The position numbers and the translations under genes were made by a program. Below are positions 17,998 to 25,821 of a DNA stretch of 53,878 nt, in pieces (position 1 is the stretch's first letter; each line of letters begins with the position of its first letter). The notes below the pieces were generated by a model that worked only from the letters and a program-made list of their open reading frames with translations, was not told the DNA's origin and did not search any database. Source of the DNA: Phycisphaerae bacterium (GTDB taxonomy: Bacteria > Planctomycetota > Phycisphaerae > UBA1845 > PWPN01); assembly GCA_012719955.1 (NCBI GenBank), contig JAAXZI010000141.1, forward strand, positions 1 to 53,878, read 5' to 3'.

Positions 17998-18624
17998 TCA
18001 CTTCCCCACCCCCACCGGCTCATCCACCTTCTCCTGCCGTGACGGCACGGTCAGCGTATATGTCGGCTCCCCTACCACGCGAAACCCCTTGCCCCGCTCC
18101 GTGCTGCTCACAATGCCATCGCGCTCCACGATCCGCTGAATGGCCATCACGCCCTCAATCAGCGTTTCCGGCCGGGGCGGGCATCCCGGCACGTACACAT
18201 CCACCGGCATGAACTGATCCACCCCCTGCACCACCGCGTAGGTGTCGAACACCCCGCCGGTGCTCGCGCAGGCCCCCATGCTGATCACCCACTTCGGCTC
18301 GGTCATCTGCTTGTAGATCCGCTGGAGCACCGGCATCATCTTGATCCCCACCCGGCCGGCCACAATCAGCAAATCCGCCTGCCGCGGGCTGAAGCGCATC
18401 GCCTCCGCCCCGAAACGGGCAATGTCATACCGGCTGGCCCCCACGGCCATCACCTCGATCCCGCAGCACGCCGTCGCGAACGGCAACGGCCACAAGGAGT
18501 ACTTCCGGCACCAGTTCACCCCGTACTTGCGGAAGAAGTTCACCAGCGTATCCAGCCGCGTGGTAACGAAATCATCCTTGCTCATCGTGTGCGGAGCATA
18601 CGTGTATTTCTCATTCGCCATCAT
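17998..18624 (-). CDS. nuoB: NADH-quinone oxidoreductase subunit B
   Basis: 208 aa. The subunit binds the terminal [4Fe-4S] cluster N2 that passes electrons to quinone. All four ligands are visible: C53 and C54 in the FATACCGIE motif, C119 in [10 protein letters not shown], and C148 in [11 protein letters not shown] second in-frame ATG directly follows the first; AGGG upstream fits either. The C-terminal tail after about residue 175 is longer than in many NuoB proteins and hydrophilic. It lies between nuoA (186 bp upstream) and nuoC (83 bp downstream). Both gaps are filled with repeat DNA, unlike the tight spacing usual in nuo operons. Confidence 0.96.
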   Translation of the reverse strand: MMANEKYTYAPHTMSKDDFVTTRLDTLVNFFRKYGVNWCRKYSLWPLPFATACCGIEVMAVGASRYDIARFGAEAMRFSPRQADLLIVAGRVGIKMMPVLQRIYKQMTEPKWVISMGACASTGGVFDTYAVVQGVDQFMPVDVYVPGCPPRPETLIEGVMAIQRIVERDGIVSSTERGKGFRVVGEPTYTLTVPSRQEKVDEPVGVGK

Positions 18625-18660
18625 ATTGCCCTAATACGGATTTCAAATGAATCTCGTGCA

Positions 18661-18755
18661 CTGGATGCCCCACCTCTTCAGAGGTGGGGGCGCGAAGATC
18701 CAAGCGATCAACAGCGTAGCGACCAACAGTCAAGCAGGAACCTGTCCAAGGCCGC
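18661..18755 (+). repeat. Dispersed repeat family D, copy 1 (between nuoA and nuoB)
   Basis: Starts with the hairpin CCACCTCTTCAGAGGTGG (18670-18687). Then follow GCGCGAAGATCCAAGCG, a CAACAGCGTAGCGACCAACA stretch and an AGCAGGAACCTGTCC segment. Related copies lie at 36885-36927 (inverted), 44530-44623, 45641-45735 (partial) and 45981-46046. Confidence 0.7.
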
Positions 18756-18810
18756 AACGAAAACCGTATCACGCAGCACTCATGCCTCAACCCCCATCGT
18801 CAGCACTGCC

Positions 18811-19239
18811 TCAGTTCCACCGAAACACGCCCTTCTTCCACGCATACACGTACCCCACCAGCAGAATGGCCAGGAACACGGCCATCTCCACCAGGAGGAA
18901 CGTCTTGTCAAACCCGCCCGGCAGCGCCTGGCCCGTGACCGACGTATGGTGGAACAGCGGCGCCCACGGCCACATGAACACCACTTCCACGTCGAACAGC
19001 AGGAACAGCATGGCCACGATGTAGAACTGCACCTTGAACCGTCGCCGTGCGTCCCCCACCGGCGGCATGCCCGCCTCGTACGTGTCGTCCTTCACCCGCC
19101 CGTGCCGCTTGGGCCCCAGCACATGCGTCAGGATCAGGATTCCCGCCACCAGGGCCATGACCAGCAGAATCAAGACCAGAATGGGAGCATACGACCGGGG
19201 AGCCAGTGAAACGGCCTGTGCCAGAACCACTTCCTGCAT
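18811..19239 (-). CDS. nuoA: NADH-quinone oxidoreductase subunit A
   Basis: 142 aa with three membrane helices (about 19-40, 72-92, 112-132), the expected layout for NuoA in the membrane arm at the junction with the peripheral arm. Family motifs: YEAGMPPVGDARRRFKVQFY and LLFDVEVVFMWPW with the conserved acidic residues in helix 2. AAGGGA lies 8 nt before the ATG at 19239. It is the first gene of the minus-strand nuoABC run. Its upstream region (19240-19521) is shared with the divergent gene at 19522. Confidence 0.95.
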   Translation of the reverse strand: MQEVVLAQAVSLAPRSYAPILVLILLVMALVAGILILTHVLGPKRHGRVKDDTYEAGMPPVGDARRRFKVQFYIVAMLFLLFDVEVVFMWPWAPLFHHTSVTGQALPGGFDKTFLLVEMAVFLAILLVGYVYAWKKGVFRWN

Positions 19240-19454
19240 CGCGTCATTCCCTTCGCCCCGGATCCTGCTTCCATCACCGGCCCCGAGGCCCGATTTTAAT
19301 GCGTCACGTCAGCCCGATTCGAAAGGAGTGTAAGTCCCGCCCCCCATAACATCAAGAAATCTTTCACGAACCCCCAACTCTCTGGGCGGCGCCGATGCCT
19401 CGCCGATTCGAGCAAAATCCCGTTCGCCTTCCACTCTGTAAAAACAAGACTTGC

Positions 19455-19483
19455 TTGACACTATCCAAGCCGGAAGTTAGGCT
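19455..19483 (+). promoter_or_regulatory. Predicted promoter of the TIR-SLATT unit
   Basis: A perfect -35 TTGACA (19455-19460), a 17-nt spacer and TAGGCT (19478-19483), a weak -10 match. It is 39 bp ahead of the 212-aa gene and divergent from nuoA. Confidence 0.5.
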
Positions 19484-19521
19484 TACTCGAAATATTAAAC
19501 ATTCACACTCGGAGAACTCCA

Positions 19522-20160
19522 ATGAGAGACTTGCTGCTACTGATCGGCGGGTTGGCGCTTTTGACGTGGATCGCGATGAACTCTGCCCCGCCCCAGACGC
19601 AGCCTGCGGCCGAAACGCGCCCATCCGTCCCGGCCAGCGCCCCCGCCTCTCAGCCGGGCACCACACTTTATAGGGACTCGGGCAAGGCCTTCAATGCCTA
19701 TCTGCCGCCAGGTTGGCGGGTGGAACGCGAGGAACCCGAGACGGAGATGGAGAAATCCGCTTACGACTCGGTCACCAGGTTCAAAGCCCCTGTCAAGGGT
19801 GGGGCCAACGTGCAGATCATGACCGCTGCCAACATGCCCATGGAGATCCCTGATGACATCGTGCCCGATCTGGCCTCCACCTTGATTGACGGGTGGGCAA
19901 AGAACCTGCGCAGACAGGTGCCGAAAGCCCAGATTGGTAAGCTGAAGAAAGTGAAATTCCGGGGCCGCACTGCGGTGCGATGCGATTACAGTTTTGTCGT
20001 AGAGGAGAACAATGAAGCCTACAAAGGCTACTTTCTGTTCTTTTGCGGCAAACACGCCACCTACCTGACGTCCGTGCTCGCGCCCACAAAGCACCAGGAA
20101 GACTTCGCCAAGGCAGAAGCCATCCTGAATACGCTGGTTCTGGAGCCCAAAGAGGAATAG
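19522..20160 (+). CDS. Membrane-anchored small protein, first gene of the TIR-SLATT unit
   Basis: 212 aa, not recognised with certainty. One N-terminal hydrophobic helix (about residues 3-19), an uncleaved anchor or signal peptide, then a Pro/Ala/Ser/Thr linker (about 22-46). A folded domain of about 160 residues begins at LYRDSGKAFNAYLPPGWRVE. The opening 'sharp' strand pair and the ending pattern (FAKAEAILNTLVLEP) resemble DcrB/PsbP-like folds; this is a structural guess. The domain is predicted to lie outside the cytoplasm. GGAG is 7 nt before the ATG. It is 79 bp upstream of the TIR gene on the same strand and shares its likely promoter, so it may be a third part of that system or an unrelated neighbour. 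Confidence 0.7.
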   Translation: MRDLLLLIGGLALLTWIAMNSAPPQTQPAAETRPSVPASAPASQPGTTLYRDSGKAFNAYLPPGWRVEREEPETEMEKSAYDSVTRFKAPVKGGANVQIMTAANMPMEIPDDIVPDLASTLIDGWAKNLRRQVPKAQIGKLKKVKFRGRTAVRCDYSFVVEENNEAYKGYFLFFCGKHATYLTSVLAPTKHQEDFAKAEAILNTLVLEPKEE

Positions 20161-20239
20161 TGCCTGACAGAACCAGGTGTGGCACCGGCATCTCGGCGGT
20201 GCGAGGGAGAACGTTCCATCCGACCAAAGGGGTCTGCAA

Positions 20240-21580
20240 ATGACAGGTACAGCTGAAAGCCACACGATTGTCCAACAACCCAGTTCGCCGTCGCCCCAGC
20301 AGCATGCCGGCTATGCGGCCTTCATTAGCTATCGCCACACACCCGAGGACCGCCGGATCGCCGAACGGCTCGCCCGCACACTGGAGGCCTATCGCACGCC
20401 AAGGGCACTGGTCCGCGCCGGCAAACCCCGCCGAATCGGACGCATTTTCCGCGACAATGACGAACTTGCCGCCGGCGGCGATTTAAACCAGGAGCTCGTC
20501 GATGCCCTGAGCCACTCTGACTACCTCATCGTGATCTGCTCGCCGCAAACGCGTGAATCGTCCTGGGTAATGCGTGAAATCGACTGCTTCGCCCAGGCGA
20601 AGGGCACCGACCGCATTCTCCCCGTGCTGGTCAGTGGCGATCCGGATCGCTCATTTCCATCCAACCTCAACCGGCAGGATGGGCACGAACCCATCGCCGC
20701 GGATCTGCGCGGCGAGTCACCTCGCGAGGTTTCTCGCCGGTTCCGCACCGAAAAGCTTCGTTTGCTCGCCCGGTTACTCGGATGCCGCTACGACGAGCTC
20801 CGCCAACGCGAGCACGAGCGCCGCATCCGCCGCCTGGCTTGGACGGTTGCCGGCCTGGCCGTGCTGGCCGCGGTCCTGGTGGCGATGGGCGTCGCGCTTT
20901 ACATCCAGATGGGAAAGGCCCAGCGCAACTACGCGTTGGCAGCAAGCGCCGTGCAGACCGCACTTCACGCGGCTAATCGTCCCCAAGGGGACGTCTTCGG
21001 ACGACATTTCGACCTCGAACGGATGCGCTCCACGCTTGAGACCTTGCGTCGCGAGAATCCCGGCGATGCGGATGCTACCGAGAACCTCCAACTGGTCCAT
21101 GCCGCGCTGGCTGCCATTCACCAGGAGTTGGGCAAGCCGGACGCCCGGGACAAGGCCATCGAGACCATGCTGGCTCTGAAGGCGCAGCAAGCACTCGAAC
21201 GGCTCCAGCCCTGGACAGAGAGCTTGGACAAACCCAAGCCATCCAGCGACCAAGTCCAATTCGACTGGAAAGAGGATCCGCAGCAGGGGACGTTTCGAAT
21301 CTTACTGGAGAATTCCAGGGCTATCCCGGGGACGCCCTACCGCTTGAGCATGGCCGACGATTATGTAGTCTATGCATCCAAGTACCTGCCGCTGCTCGAC
21401 CACGGCCAGGCCGAGGAGCGCGAGGAAATCCTGCGGGTCGTGCGCGAGGCACTTCAGAACTACGACGAAGCCGCAAAGACAAGTGAGCCAACCAGCGTGC
21501 ATCAGACGCTTATCAAGCTGCTCAAAGGAGTGGATCGCCAGCTCAGCGCGGCCGACAACGATCACGGAGAAAGGCCATGA
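20240..21580 (+). CDS. TIR-domain membrane protein
   Basis: 446 aa from the ATG at 20240 (AAGGGG 7 nt upstream). The N-terminal TIR domain (about 24-150) starts with AAFISYRHTPEDRRIAERLA, continues with IFRDNDELAAGGDLNQEL and SDYLIVICSPQTRESSWVMREIDCF. E113 in the SSWVMREI helix aligns with the catalytic glutamate of NAD-cleaving TIR domains such as SARM1. A basic linker leads to one membrane helix (about 200-222). A helical C-terminal part of about 220 residues lies on the far side. Bacterial TIR domains cleave NAD+ or make cyclic ADP-ribose isomers, often in antiphage systems; whether this one does is inferred. The stop overlaps the start of the next gene by 4 bp (ATGA), so the two are translationally coupled. 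Confidence 0.88.
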   Translation: MTGTAESHTIVQQPSSPSPQQHAGYAAFISYRHTPEDRRIAERLARTLEAYRTPRALVRAGKPRRIGRIFRDNDELAAGGDLNQELVDALSHSDYLIVICSPQTRESSWVMREIDCFAQAKGTDRILPVLVSGDPDRSFPSNLNRQDGHEPIAADLRGESPREVSRRFRTEKLRLLARLLGCRYDELRQREHERRIRRLAWTVAGLAVLAAVLVAMGVALYIQMGKAQRNYALAASAVQTALHAANRPQGDVFGRHFDLERMRSTLETLRRENPGDADATENLQLVHAALAAIHQELGKPDARDKAIETMLALKAQQALERLQPWTESLDKPKPSSDQVQFDWKEDPQQGTFRILLENSRAIPGTPYRLSMADDYVVYASKYLPLLDHGQAEEREEILRVVREALQNYDEAAKTSEPTSVHQTLIKLLKGVDRQLSAADNDHGERP

Positions 21581-22605
21581 ATCTCGGGAAGGCGTTCGAA
21601 ATCCCTGTCAACGCCAAGCTGCCCCTCTTTCCAGATGCGGAGTTGCCCGCCCTCTTTCGCGCCGCTGATCGAACTTCGATGGAAGCTCAGAGAATCTACG
21701 TTCGGCTGGCGTTTCTGAATTTCGCCCTGATGGTGCTCGTGGCCGCGATTGGCCTGCTGGGGACTTGGCACAAGGCCCACCAGCCCCAGTGGTTGCCAGC
21801 CCGCCCGGAAACCGTCCGAGAAATCATCGCCATCACCAGTGCGGGCGTGTTCCTCGCGGGGATCGTACTGACTCTTCTCCTGCGGGTGCTGCATTACGCC
21901 CGAGTCTGGTATGACGGGCGAGCCTTGGCCGAATCCATCAAAACCCTGGCTTGGCGGTACATGGCCGGGGCCGAGCCCTTCGGAAAGGACTTGACCGACA
22001 CTCAGGCCGACGAGAATTTTCTGAACCATCTCGCTCAACTTCGTCGGCGACACGAAAACCTCGCCCGCTACATGGAGATGACTGCCGATCTGGGACCACA
22101 GATCACTCCCCGCATGCGCGAGGTCCGAGCAAAGGATACGAACTCCCGACTCGAGTTTTACATCACCCACCGCCTCAACGATCAACGGCTCTGGTATGCC
22201 CGTAAAGCATCCGGCAGCCGGGCGGCCGCGCGACGATGGATCGGGCTCATTGTGGTATCCCAAACAGCCGGCGCCCTGTCGGCCCTGGCTCGGGCCGTGG
22301 TCACCGATTTGCCGTATGAGTTCAGTGGTCTTTTCGCCTCGCTGGCTGCCGCATTCCTCGGATGGTTGCAGCTCCGCCGGCACCAGGAGCTCTCGCAGGC
22401 CTACAACCTGGCCACTCTCGATTTGAACGAGGTAGCCGAGCATGCAACCCGCATTAAAGGCGAAAAAGAGCTGGGCGACTATGTCAACGATGCCGAGAAC
22501 GCGATGTCCCGCGAACACATCGCCTGGCTGGCTCGCCAGCGAAACCAGTGGCGTCTGCCGCAGAGCCAGCCAACCGAACGAGTCGTCCTGCCGGTTCAGG
22601 TATGA
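21577..22605 (+). CDS. SLATT/DUF4231-like four-helix membrane protein
   Basis: 342 aa. Two hydrophobic helix pairs: about 42-64 and 85-108, then about 225-245 and 255-272. Between and around them are cytoplasmic segments with the pattern of SLATT domains: GRALAESIKTLAWRYMAGAEPF after the first pair, YITHRLNDQRLWYARKA before the second pair, and SREHIAWLARQRNQW near the C-terminus. SLATT families (SLATT_1 and SLATT_3, DUF4231) were described by comparative genomics as 2TM effector modules in nucleotide-signal conflict systems and are thought to form pores. Here the partner is a TIR protein encoded by an overlapping gene, so the SLATT protein is a candidate membrane effector responding to a TIR product. 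Family assignment is by motif memory; no profile search was run. Confidence 0.75.
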   Translation: MNLGKAFEIPVNAKLPLFPDAELPALFRAADRTSMEAQRIYVRLAFLNFALMVLVAAIGLLGTWHKAHQPQWLPARPETVREIIAITSAGVFLAGIVLTLLLRVLHYARVWYDGRALAESIKTLAWRYMAGAEPFGKDLTDTQADENFLNHLAQLRRRHENLARYMEMTADLGPQITPRMREVRAKDTNSRLEFYITHRLNDQRLWYARKASGSRAAARRWIGLIVVSQTAGALSALARAVVTDLPYEFSGLFASLAAAFLGWLQLRRHQELSQAYNLATLDLNEVAEHATRIKGEKELGDYVNDAENAMSREHIAWLARQRNQWRLPQSQPTERVVLPVQV

Positions 22606-22866
22606 TCCCGCAATCCACCATTCCTGCACTGGCAAGCAGGCAAGTAAAGTCTATTGCTGGGGCGATGCCCCCCTGAACTCTTTCCCTCTGTGCTCTCTGT
22701 GCCCTCTGTAGCCTCAAGATCCTCCTCTGTAGCCTCAGCCGCCAAACGCCCAGTGCCAGCCGGAAATCGATTTCACGAATTTCACAATGAACCTGATCCG
22801 AATTAAAAGACTATAGAACAAAGGCTTACATGTTTCTGAGCCTTTTCTCGTCCGCAACTGTTCAGA
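22606..22866. repeat. Intergenic region with CTCTGTG simple repeat
   Basis: At about 22678-22735 words such as CCTCTGTGCTCTCTGTGCCC are iterated; the same type recurs at 49555-49615. A small GC hairpin (GGGGCGATGCCCC) is at about 22658-22670, with no T-run. Nothing else is recognised before the glmS promoter. Confidence 0.55.
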
Positions 22867-22895
22867 TTGAACCAGGCTCCAGTGCGGTCGATAAT
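22867..22895 (+). promoter_or_regulatory. Predicted sigma70-type promoter of glmS
   Basis: TTGAAC (22867-22872), a 17-nt spacer, and GATAAT (22890-22895), which is 5/6 to the -10 consensus. The predicted leader is about 60 nt. No glmS ribozyme core could be recognised in it. Confidence 0.55.
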
Positions 22896-22964
22896 AATGA
22901 CATTACGGGGAATCGAACCTGTCAGGGGCTCACTGACCTGCCTTTCGCCTGAAGGTGGCACCTT

Positions 22965-24794
22965 ATGTGCGGAATTGTCGGTTACATTGGACATAAATGC
23001 GCTCGTCCGATCCTGATTGAGGGCCTTAAACGCCTCGAGTACCGCGGCTATGACTCTGCCGGCCTGGCCGTGCTCAACGACGGACAGGTGGCCGTCAGCC
23101 GGGCGGTCGGCCGAATCGCGAATCTCGAAGCACGGCTCAACGGCGACGGCGCCAACGCCACCATCGGTATCGCCCACACCCGCTGGGCGACCCACGGCGG
23201 GCCCAGTGAACGCAACGCCCATCCCCACATCGCCCAGAATGGCCGGATCGCCCTCGTCCACAACGGCATCATCGAGAATTATCGGACGCTCCGAACCTTC
23301 CTCGAGGGTATGAAAGTCTGCTGCCAGAGCGAAACCGACACCGAAGTTCTCGTTCAACTCATTGGCCACTTCTACAAGGGCAACATCGAACAAGCCGTGC
23401 GCGACGCCCTCCACGAGGTCCAGGGCACCTACGGCATTGCCGTCCTCTGCGCCGACGAACCTGACCGCATTGTGGTCGCCCGCAAGGGCAGCCCGCTGAT
23501 CGTCGGCATCGTCGGCCCCGGCGAGTACATCGTGGCCTCCGACGCCGCCGCCATCGTCCAGCACACCGCCCAGGTGGTCTATCTCGCCGACGGCGAAATG
23601 GCCACCATCGCCCGTGACGGCTTCCGCACCACCACTCTCGAGAACGTCCCCGTCACCAAGGAAGTGCAGGCGGTCGAATTCTCCCTCGATCAGATCGAGT
23701 TGGGCGGCTATGAGCACTTCATGCTCAAGGAGATCTTCGAGCAGGGCCAGTCCCTGTCCATGACCCTCCGCGGCCGGCTCAACACCCGCGAAGGCGTCAT
23801 TCACCTGGGCGGCCTGGCCAACCACACCCGCGACATCGCCCGCGCCCGCCGGCTGATCTTCACCGCCCAGGGCACCGCCTGGCACGCCGGCCTGGTCGGC
23901 GAGTACCTGTTCGAGGATATCGCCAAGATCCCCGCCGAGACCGAGTACGCCAGCGAGTTCCGCTACCGCAACCCGCTCATCGAGCCCGGCACGGTGGTCA
24001 TCGCCATCAGTCAGTCCGGCGAAACCGCCGACACGCTCGCCGCCCTGCGTGAGGCCAAGGAAAAAGGCGCCCTGGCCCTGGGCGTCATCAACGCGGTGGG
24101 CAGCACCATCGCCCGTGAGTCCGACGCCGGCGTGTACCTGCATTGCGGACCGGAGATCGGCGTGGCCAGCACCAAGGCCTTCACCTCCCAGGTGGCCGTC
24201 CTGGCCATGATGGCCATTCAGCTTGGCCGGCGACGTTTCCTGTCCCAGCCGGAGGCAAAGAACCTGATTGACGCCCTGGCCCGCATCCCCGGCCAGGTCT
24301 CCGCGGTCCTGGAGCAGTCCGAGGCCATCCGCAAGGCCGTCGAAAAGTACATCCACCGCGAAAACTGGCTCTTCCTGGGCCGCGGCTACAACTACCCCAT
24401 TGCCCTGGAAGGCGCCCTTAAGCTTAAGGAAATCAGCTACATCCACGCCGAGGGCATGCCCGCCGCGGAAATGAAGCACGGCCCCATCGCCCTGATCAAC
24501 GAGGGCATGCCCGTGGTCTTTATCGCCACCCGCTGCAGCCAGTACGAGAAGGTGCTCAGCAACATCGAAGAGGTCCGCAGCCGCGGCGGCCGGATCATCG
24601 CCGTGGCCACCGAGGGCGACGAACACATCCGCGAGATGGCCCAGCACGTCTTCTACGTCCCCGACGTCCCCGAGCCCCTGCAACCGCTGTTGACTGTGAT
24701 CCCCCTCCAGTTGCTGGCTTACCACGCCGCGGTCCTGCGCAACTGCAACGTGGACAAACCCCGCAACCTCGCCAAGAGCGTGACGGTGGAATAG
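22965..24794 (+). CDS. glmS: Glutamine--fructose-6-phosphate aminotransferase (isomerizing)
   Basis: 609 aa, exactly the usual length. It makes glucosamine-6-phosphate from fructose-6-phosphate and glutamine, the entry step to UDP-GlcNAc and thus to peptidoglycan. The N-terminal glutaminase domain has the catalytic C2 (MCGIVGYIG), RLEYRGYDSAG, HTRWATHG and VHNGIIEN. Two SIS sugar-isomerase domains follow, with SQSGETADTLAALREAK, CGPEIGVASTKAFTSQ, GRGYNYPIALEGALKLKEISYIHAEG and the C-terminal DKPRNLAKSVTVE. AAGGTGG is 6-7 nt before the ATG. A promoter is predicted at 22867-22895. It is the only gene here clearly tied to precursor supply for the dcw-encoded wall enzymes. Confidence 0.98.
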   Translation: MCGIVGYIGHKCARPILIEGLKRLEYRGYDSAGLAVLNDGQVAVSRAVGRIANLEARLNGDGANATIGIAHTRWATHGGPSERNAHPHIAQNGRIALVHNGIIENYRTLRTFLEGMKVCCQSETDTEVLVQLIGHFYKGNIEQAVRDALHEVQGTYGIAVLCADEPDRIVVARKGSPLIVGIVGPGEYIVASDAAAIVQHTAQVVYLADGEMATIARDGFRTTTLENVPVTKEVQAVEFSLDQIELGGYEHFMLKEIFEQGQSLSMTLRGRLNTREGVIHLGGLANHTRDIARARRLIFTAQGTAWHAGLVGEYLFEDIAKIPAETEYASEFRYRNPLIEPGTVVIAISQSGETADTLAALREAKEKGALALGVINAVGSTIARESDAGVYLHCGPEIGVASTKAFTSQVAVLAMMAIQLGRRRFLSQPEAKNLIDALARIPGQVSAVLEQSEAIRKAVEKYIHRENWLFLGRGYNYPIALEGALKLKEISYIHAEGMPAAEMKHGPIALINEGMPVVFIATRCSQYEKVLSNIEEVRSRGGRIIAVATEGDEHIREMAQHVFYVPDVPEPLQPLLTVIPLQLLAYHAAVLRNCNVDKPRNLAKSVTVE

Positions 24795-24805
24795 GGGTTG
24801 CTTGG

Positions 24806-24920
24806 CAAGGCTTAATGTCTGATGACTAATGTCTAATGACTAACCACCGGGCCCGTCATCAGGCATTGGGCATTTCGTCATTCTTTAGACATTGGTCATT
24901 AGACATTGGACATTCCGACC
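24806..24920. repeat. GACATTGGTCATTAGACATT simple repeat
   Basis: Iterated words related to TTAGACATTGGTCATTAG fill most of the gap after glmS. A second stretch of the same type is at 47190-47248, where it abuts the end of the transposase fragment. A looser relative (CATTCGTCATTC) lies at 6957-7035 between the ftsL-like and PBP genes. Confidence 0.6.
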
Positions 24921-25016
24921 CGGCGGCCCCACTTTCGCTTCAGTCCCGCGCCCCTCCCGGCCGATGGCAACAGGTGTGCGCGCAGTGTGTGCCGCCAGAC
25001 AGCCCGGAGCTACCCC

Positions 25017-25631
25017 ATGATCCTCATCGACGATCAGCCTTACGGGCAGTCCTGCCCATCCGACAAGACGGTCCGCGAACTGGCCCAGGAAGCTTGCGCC
25101 GAAACCCCCGGCCAAGCCCGGCGGATGGTGGTGGCTGTGTATTGCGACGGGAAGGCAATGGACGGGGCGGACCTGAACGCGGTCCTGGACGCCCCCGCGG
25201 CGAGCTTCGGGCAGTTGGAGCTCCAGACCCAGCCGGTGGCCGCCCTGGTGAGGACCACGTTGGAGCAGGCCATCGCTCTGGTCGAGAGCGCCGGCACGGT
25301 CCGCAGTTCGGCCGCCGACCTGCTGGAACGCGGCGATCACGTGGGGGCCATGGGCCAGCTCCAGAAGCTGCTGGAGATCTGGCGGCAGGTCCAGCAATCG
25401 CTGGTCTTCTCGGGCGAGGCCCTGGGAATCGACCTCGACTCGCTGGAGGTCGAGGGCACCCGCTTCGCCGACCTGCTGACCATCATGAAGGCCAACCTCG
25501 CCGACCTGCGCGAAGCCATGCGCAACCAAGACCCCGTCCTCATCAGCGACCTGCTCCGCTATGACCTGGAGGACGTGTTTAACAAATGGGGCTCACTGCT
25601 GGACGGCCTCAAATCCGTCGTCCAATCCTGA
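25017..25631 (+). CDS. Uncharacterised protein downstream of glmS
   Basis: 204 aa from the ATG at 25017 (GGAG, 7-nt spacer). I do not recognise the family. There is no signal peptide or membrane helix, so it is probably cytoplasmic. The first 65 residues look like a small alpha/beta domain (MILIDDQPYGQSCPSDKTV ... VVAVYCDGKAMDG). The remaining 140 residues are almost all helix, rich in Leu, Glu, Asp and Gln, with amphipathic repeats (LLEIWRQVQQSLVFSGEALG, ISDLLRYDLEDVFNKWGSLL). This could be a helical bundle or chaperone-like protein. Codon use matches its neighbours. It lies 222 bp after glmS in the same direction, but repeat DNA separates them, so a joint transcript is uncertain. Confidence 0.75.
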   Translation: MILIDDQPYGQSCPSDKTVRELAQEACAETPGQARRMVVAVYCDGKAMDGADLNAVLDAPAASFGQLELQTQPVAALVRTTLEQAIALVESAGTVRSSAADLLERGDHVGAMGQLQKLLEIWRQVQQSLVFSGEALGIDLDSLEVEGTRFADLLTIMKANLADLREAMRNQDPVLISDLLRYDLEDVFNKWGSLLDGLKSVVQS

Positions 25632-25760
25632 CGACACACGAAGGCGCCACACCGGGCAGGCCAAGACGATCTCTGCCTCAAGCAGCACACACCACCCTGC
25701 GTATCACCCGCGACGTGGGGCTTGGGACAGCATCATGACGCGAAGCTCCGCGCACAAAGA

Positions 25761-25794
25761 GGCGGGGCCAAGCAATGAAGGGCTTAGCCCCGCC
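25761..25794 (-). terminator. Hairpin downstream of dockerin gene 1
   Basis: GGCGGGGC (25761-25768) pairs with GCCCCGCC (25787-25794), extended inward by AAGC/GCTT after one mismatch, with an 8-nt loop. On the minus strand CTCTTTGTG follows, a short T-rich run. It lies 28 bp past the stop of the gene at 25822-27660. Confidence 0.55.
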
Positions 25795-25821
25795 AAGGGT
25801 TTTGTAGTCAACTTAACCCGA

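Noticed and set aside
22903..22925. GGGGAATCGAACC, which resembles the T-loop of a minus-strand tRNA
   Set aside because: The flanking bases form no 5-bp T-stem, and no anticodon or acceptor arm is found. It is part of the glmS leader.
22896..22964. glmS ribozyme in the leader of glmS
   Set aside because: The leader is too short (about 70 nt) for the ribozyme core, and no conserved segment is recognised.
22803..24725. A 640-codon open frame on the strand opposite glmS
   Set aside because: It mirrors the GlmS coding sequence, with low-complexity Gly/Val/Asp-rich translation. GlmS itself is complete and motif-perfect.
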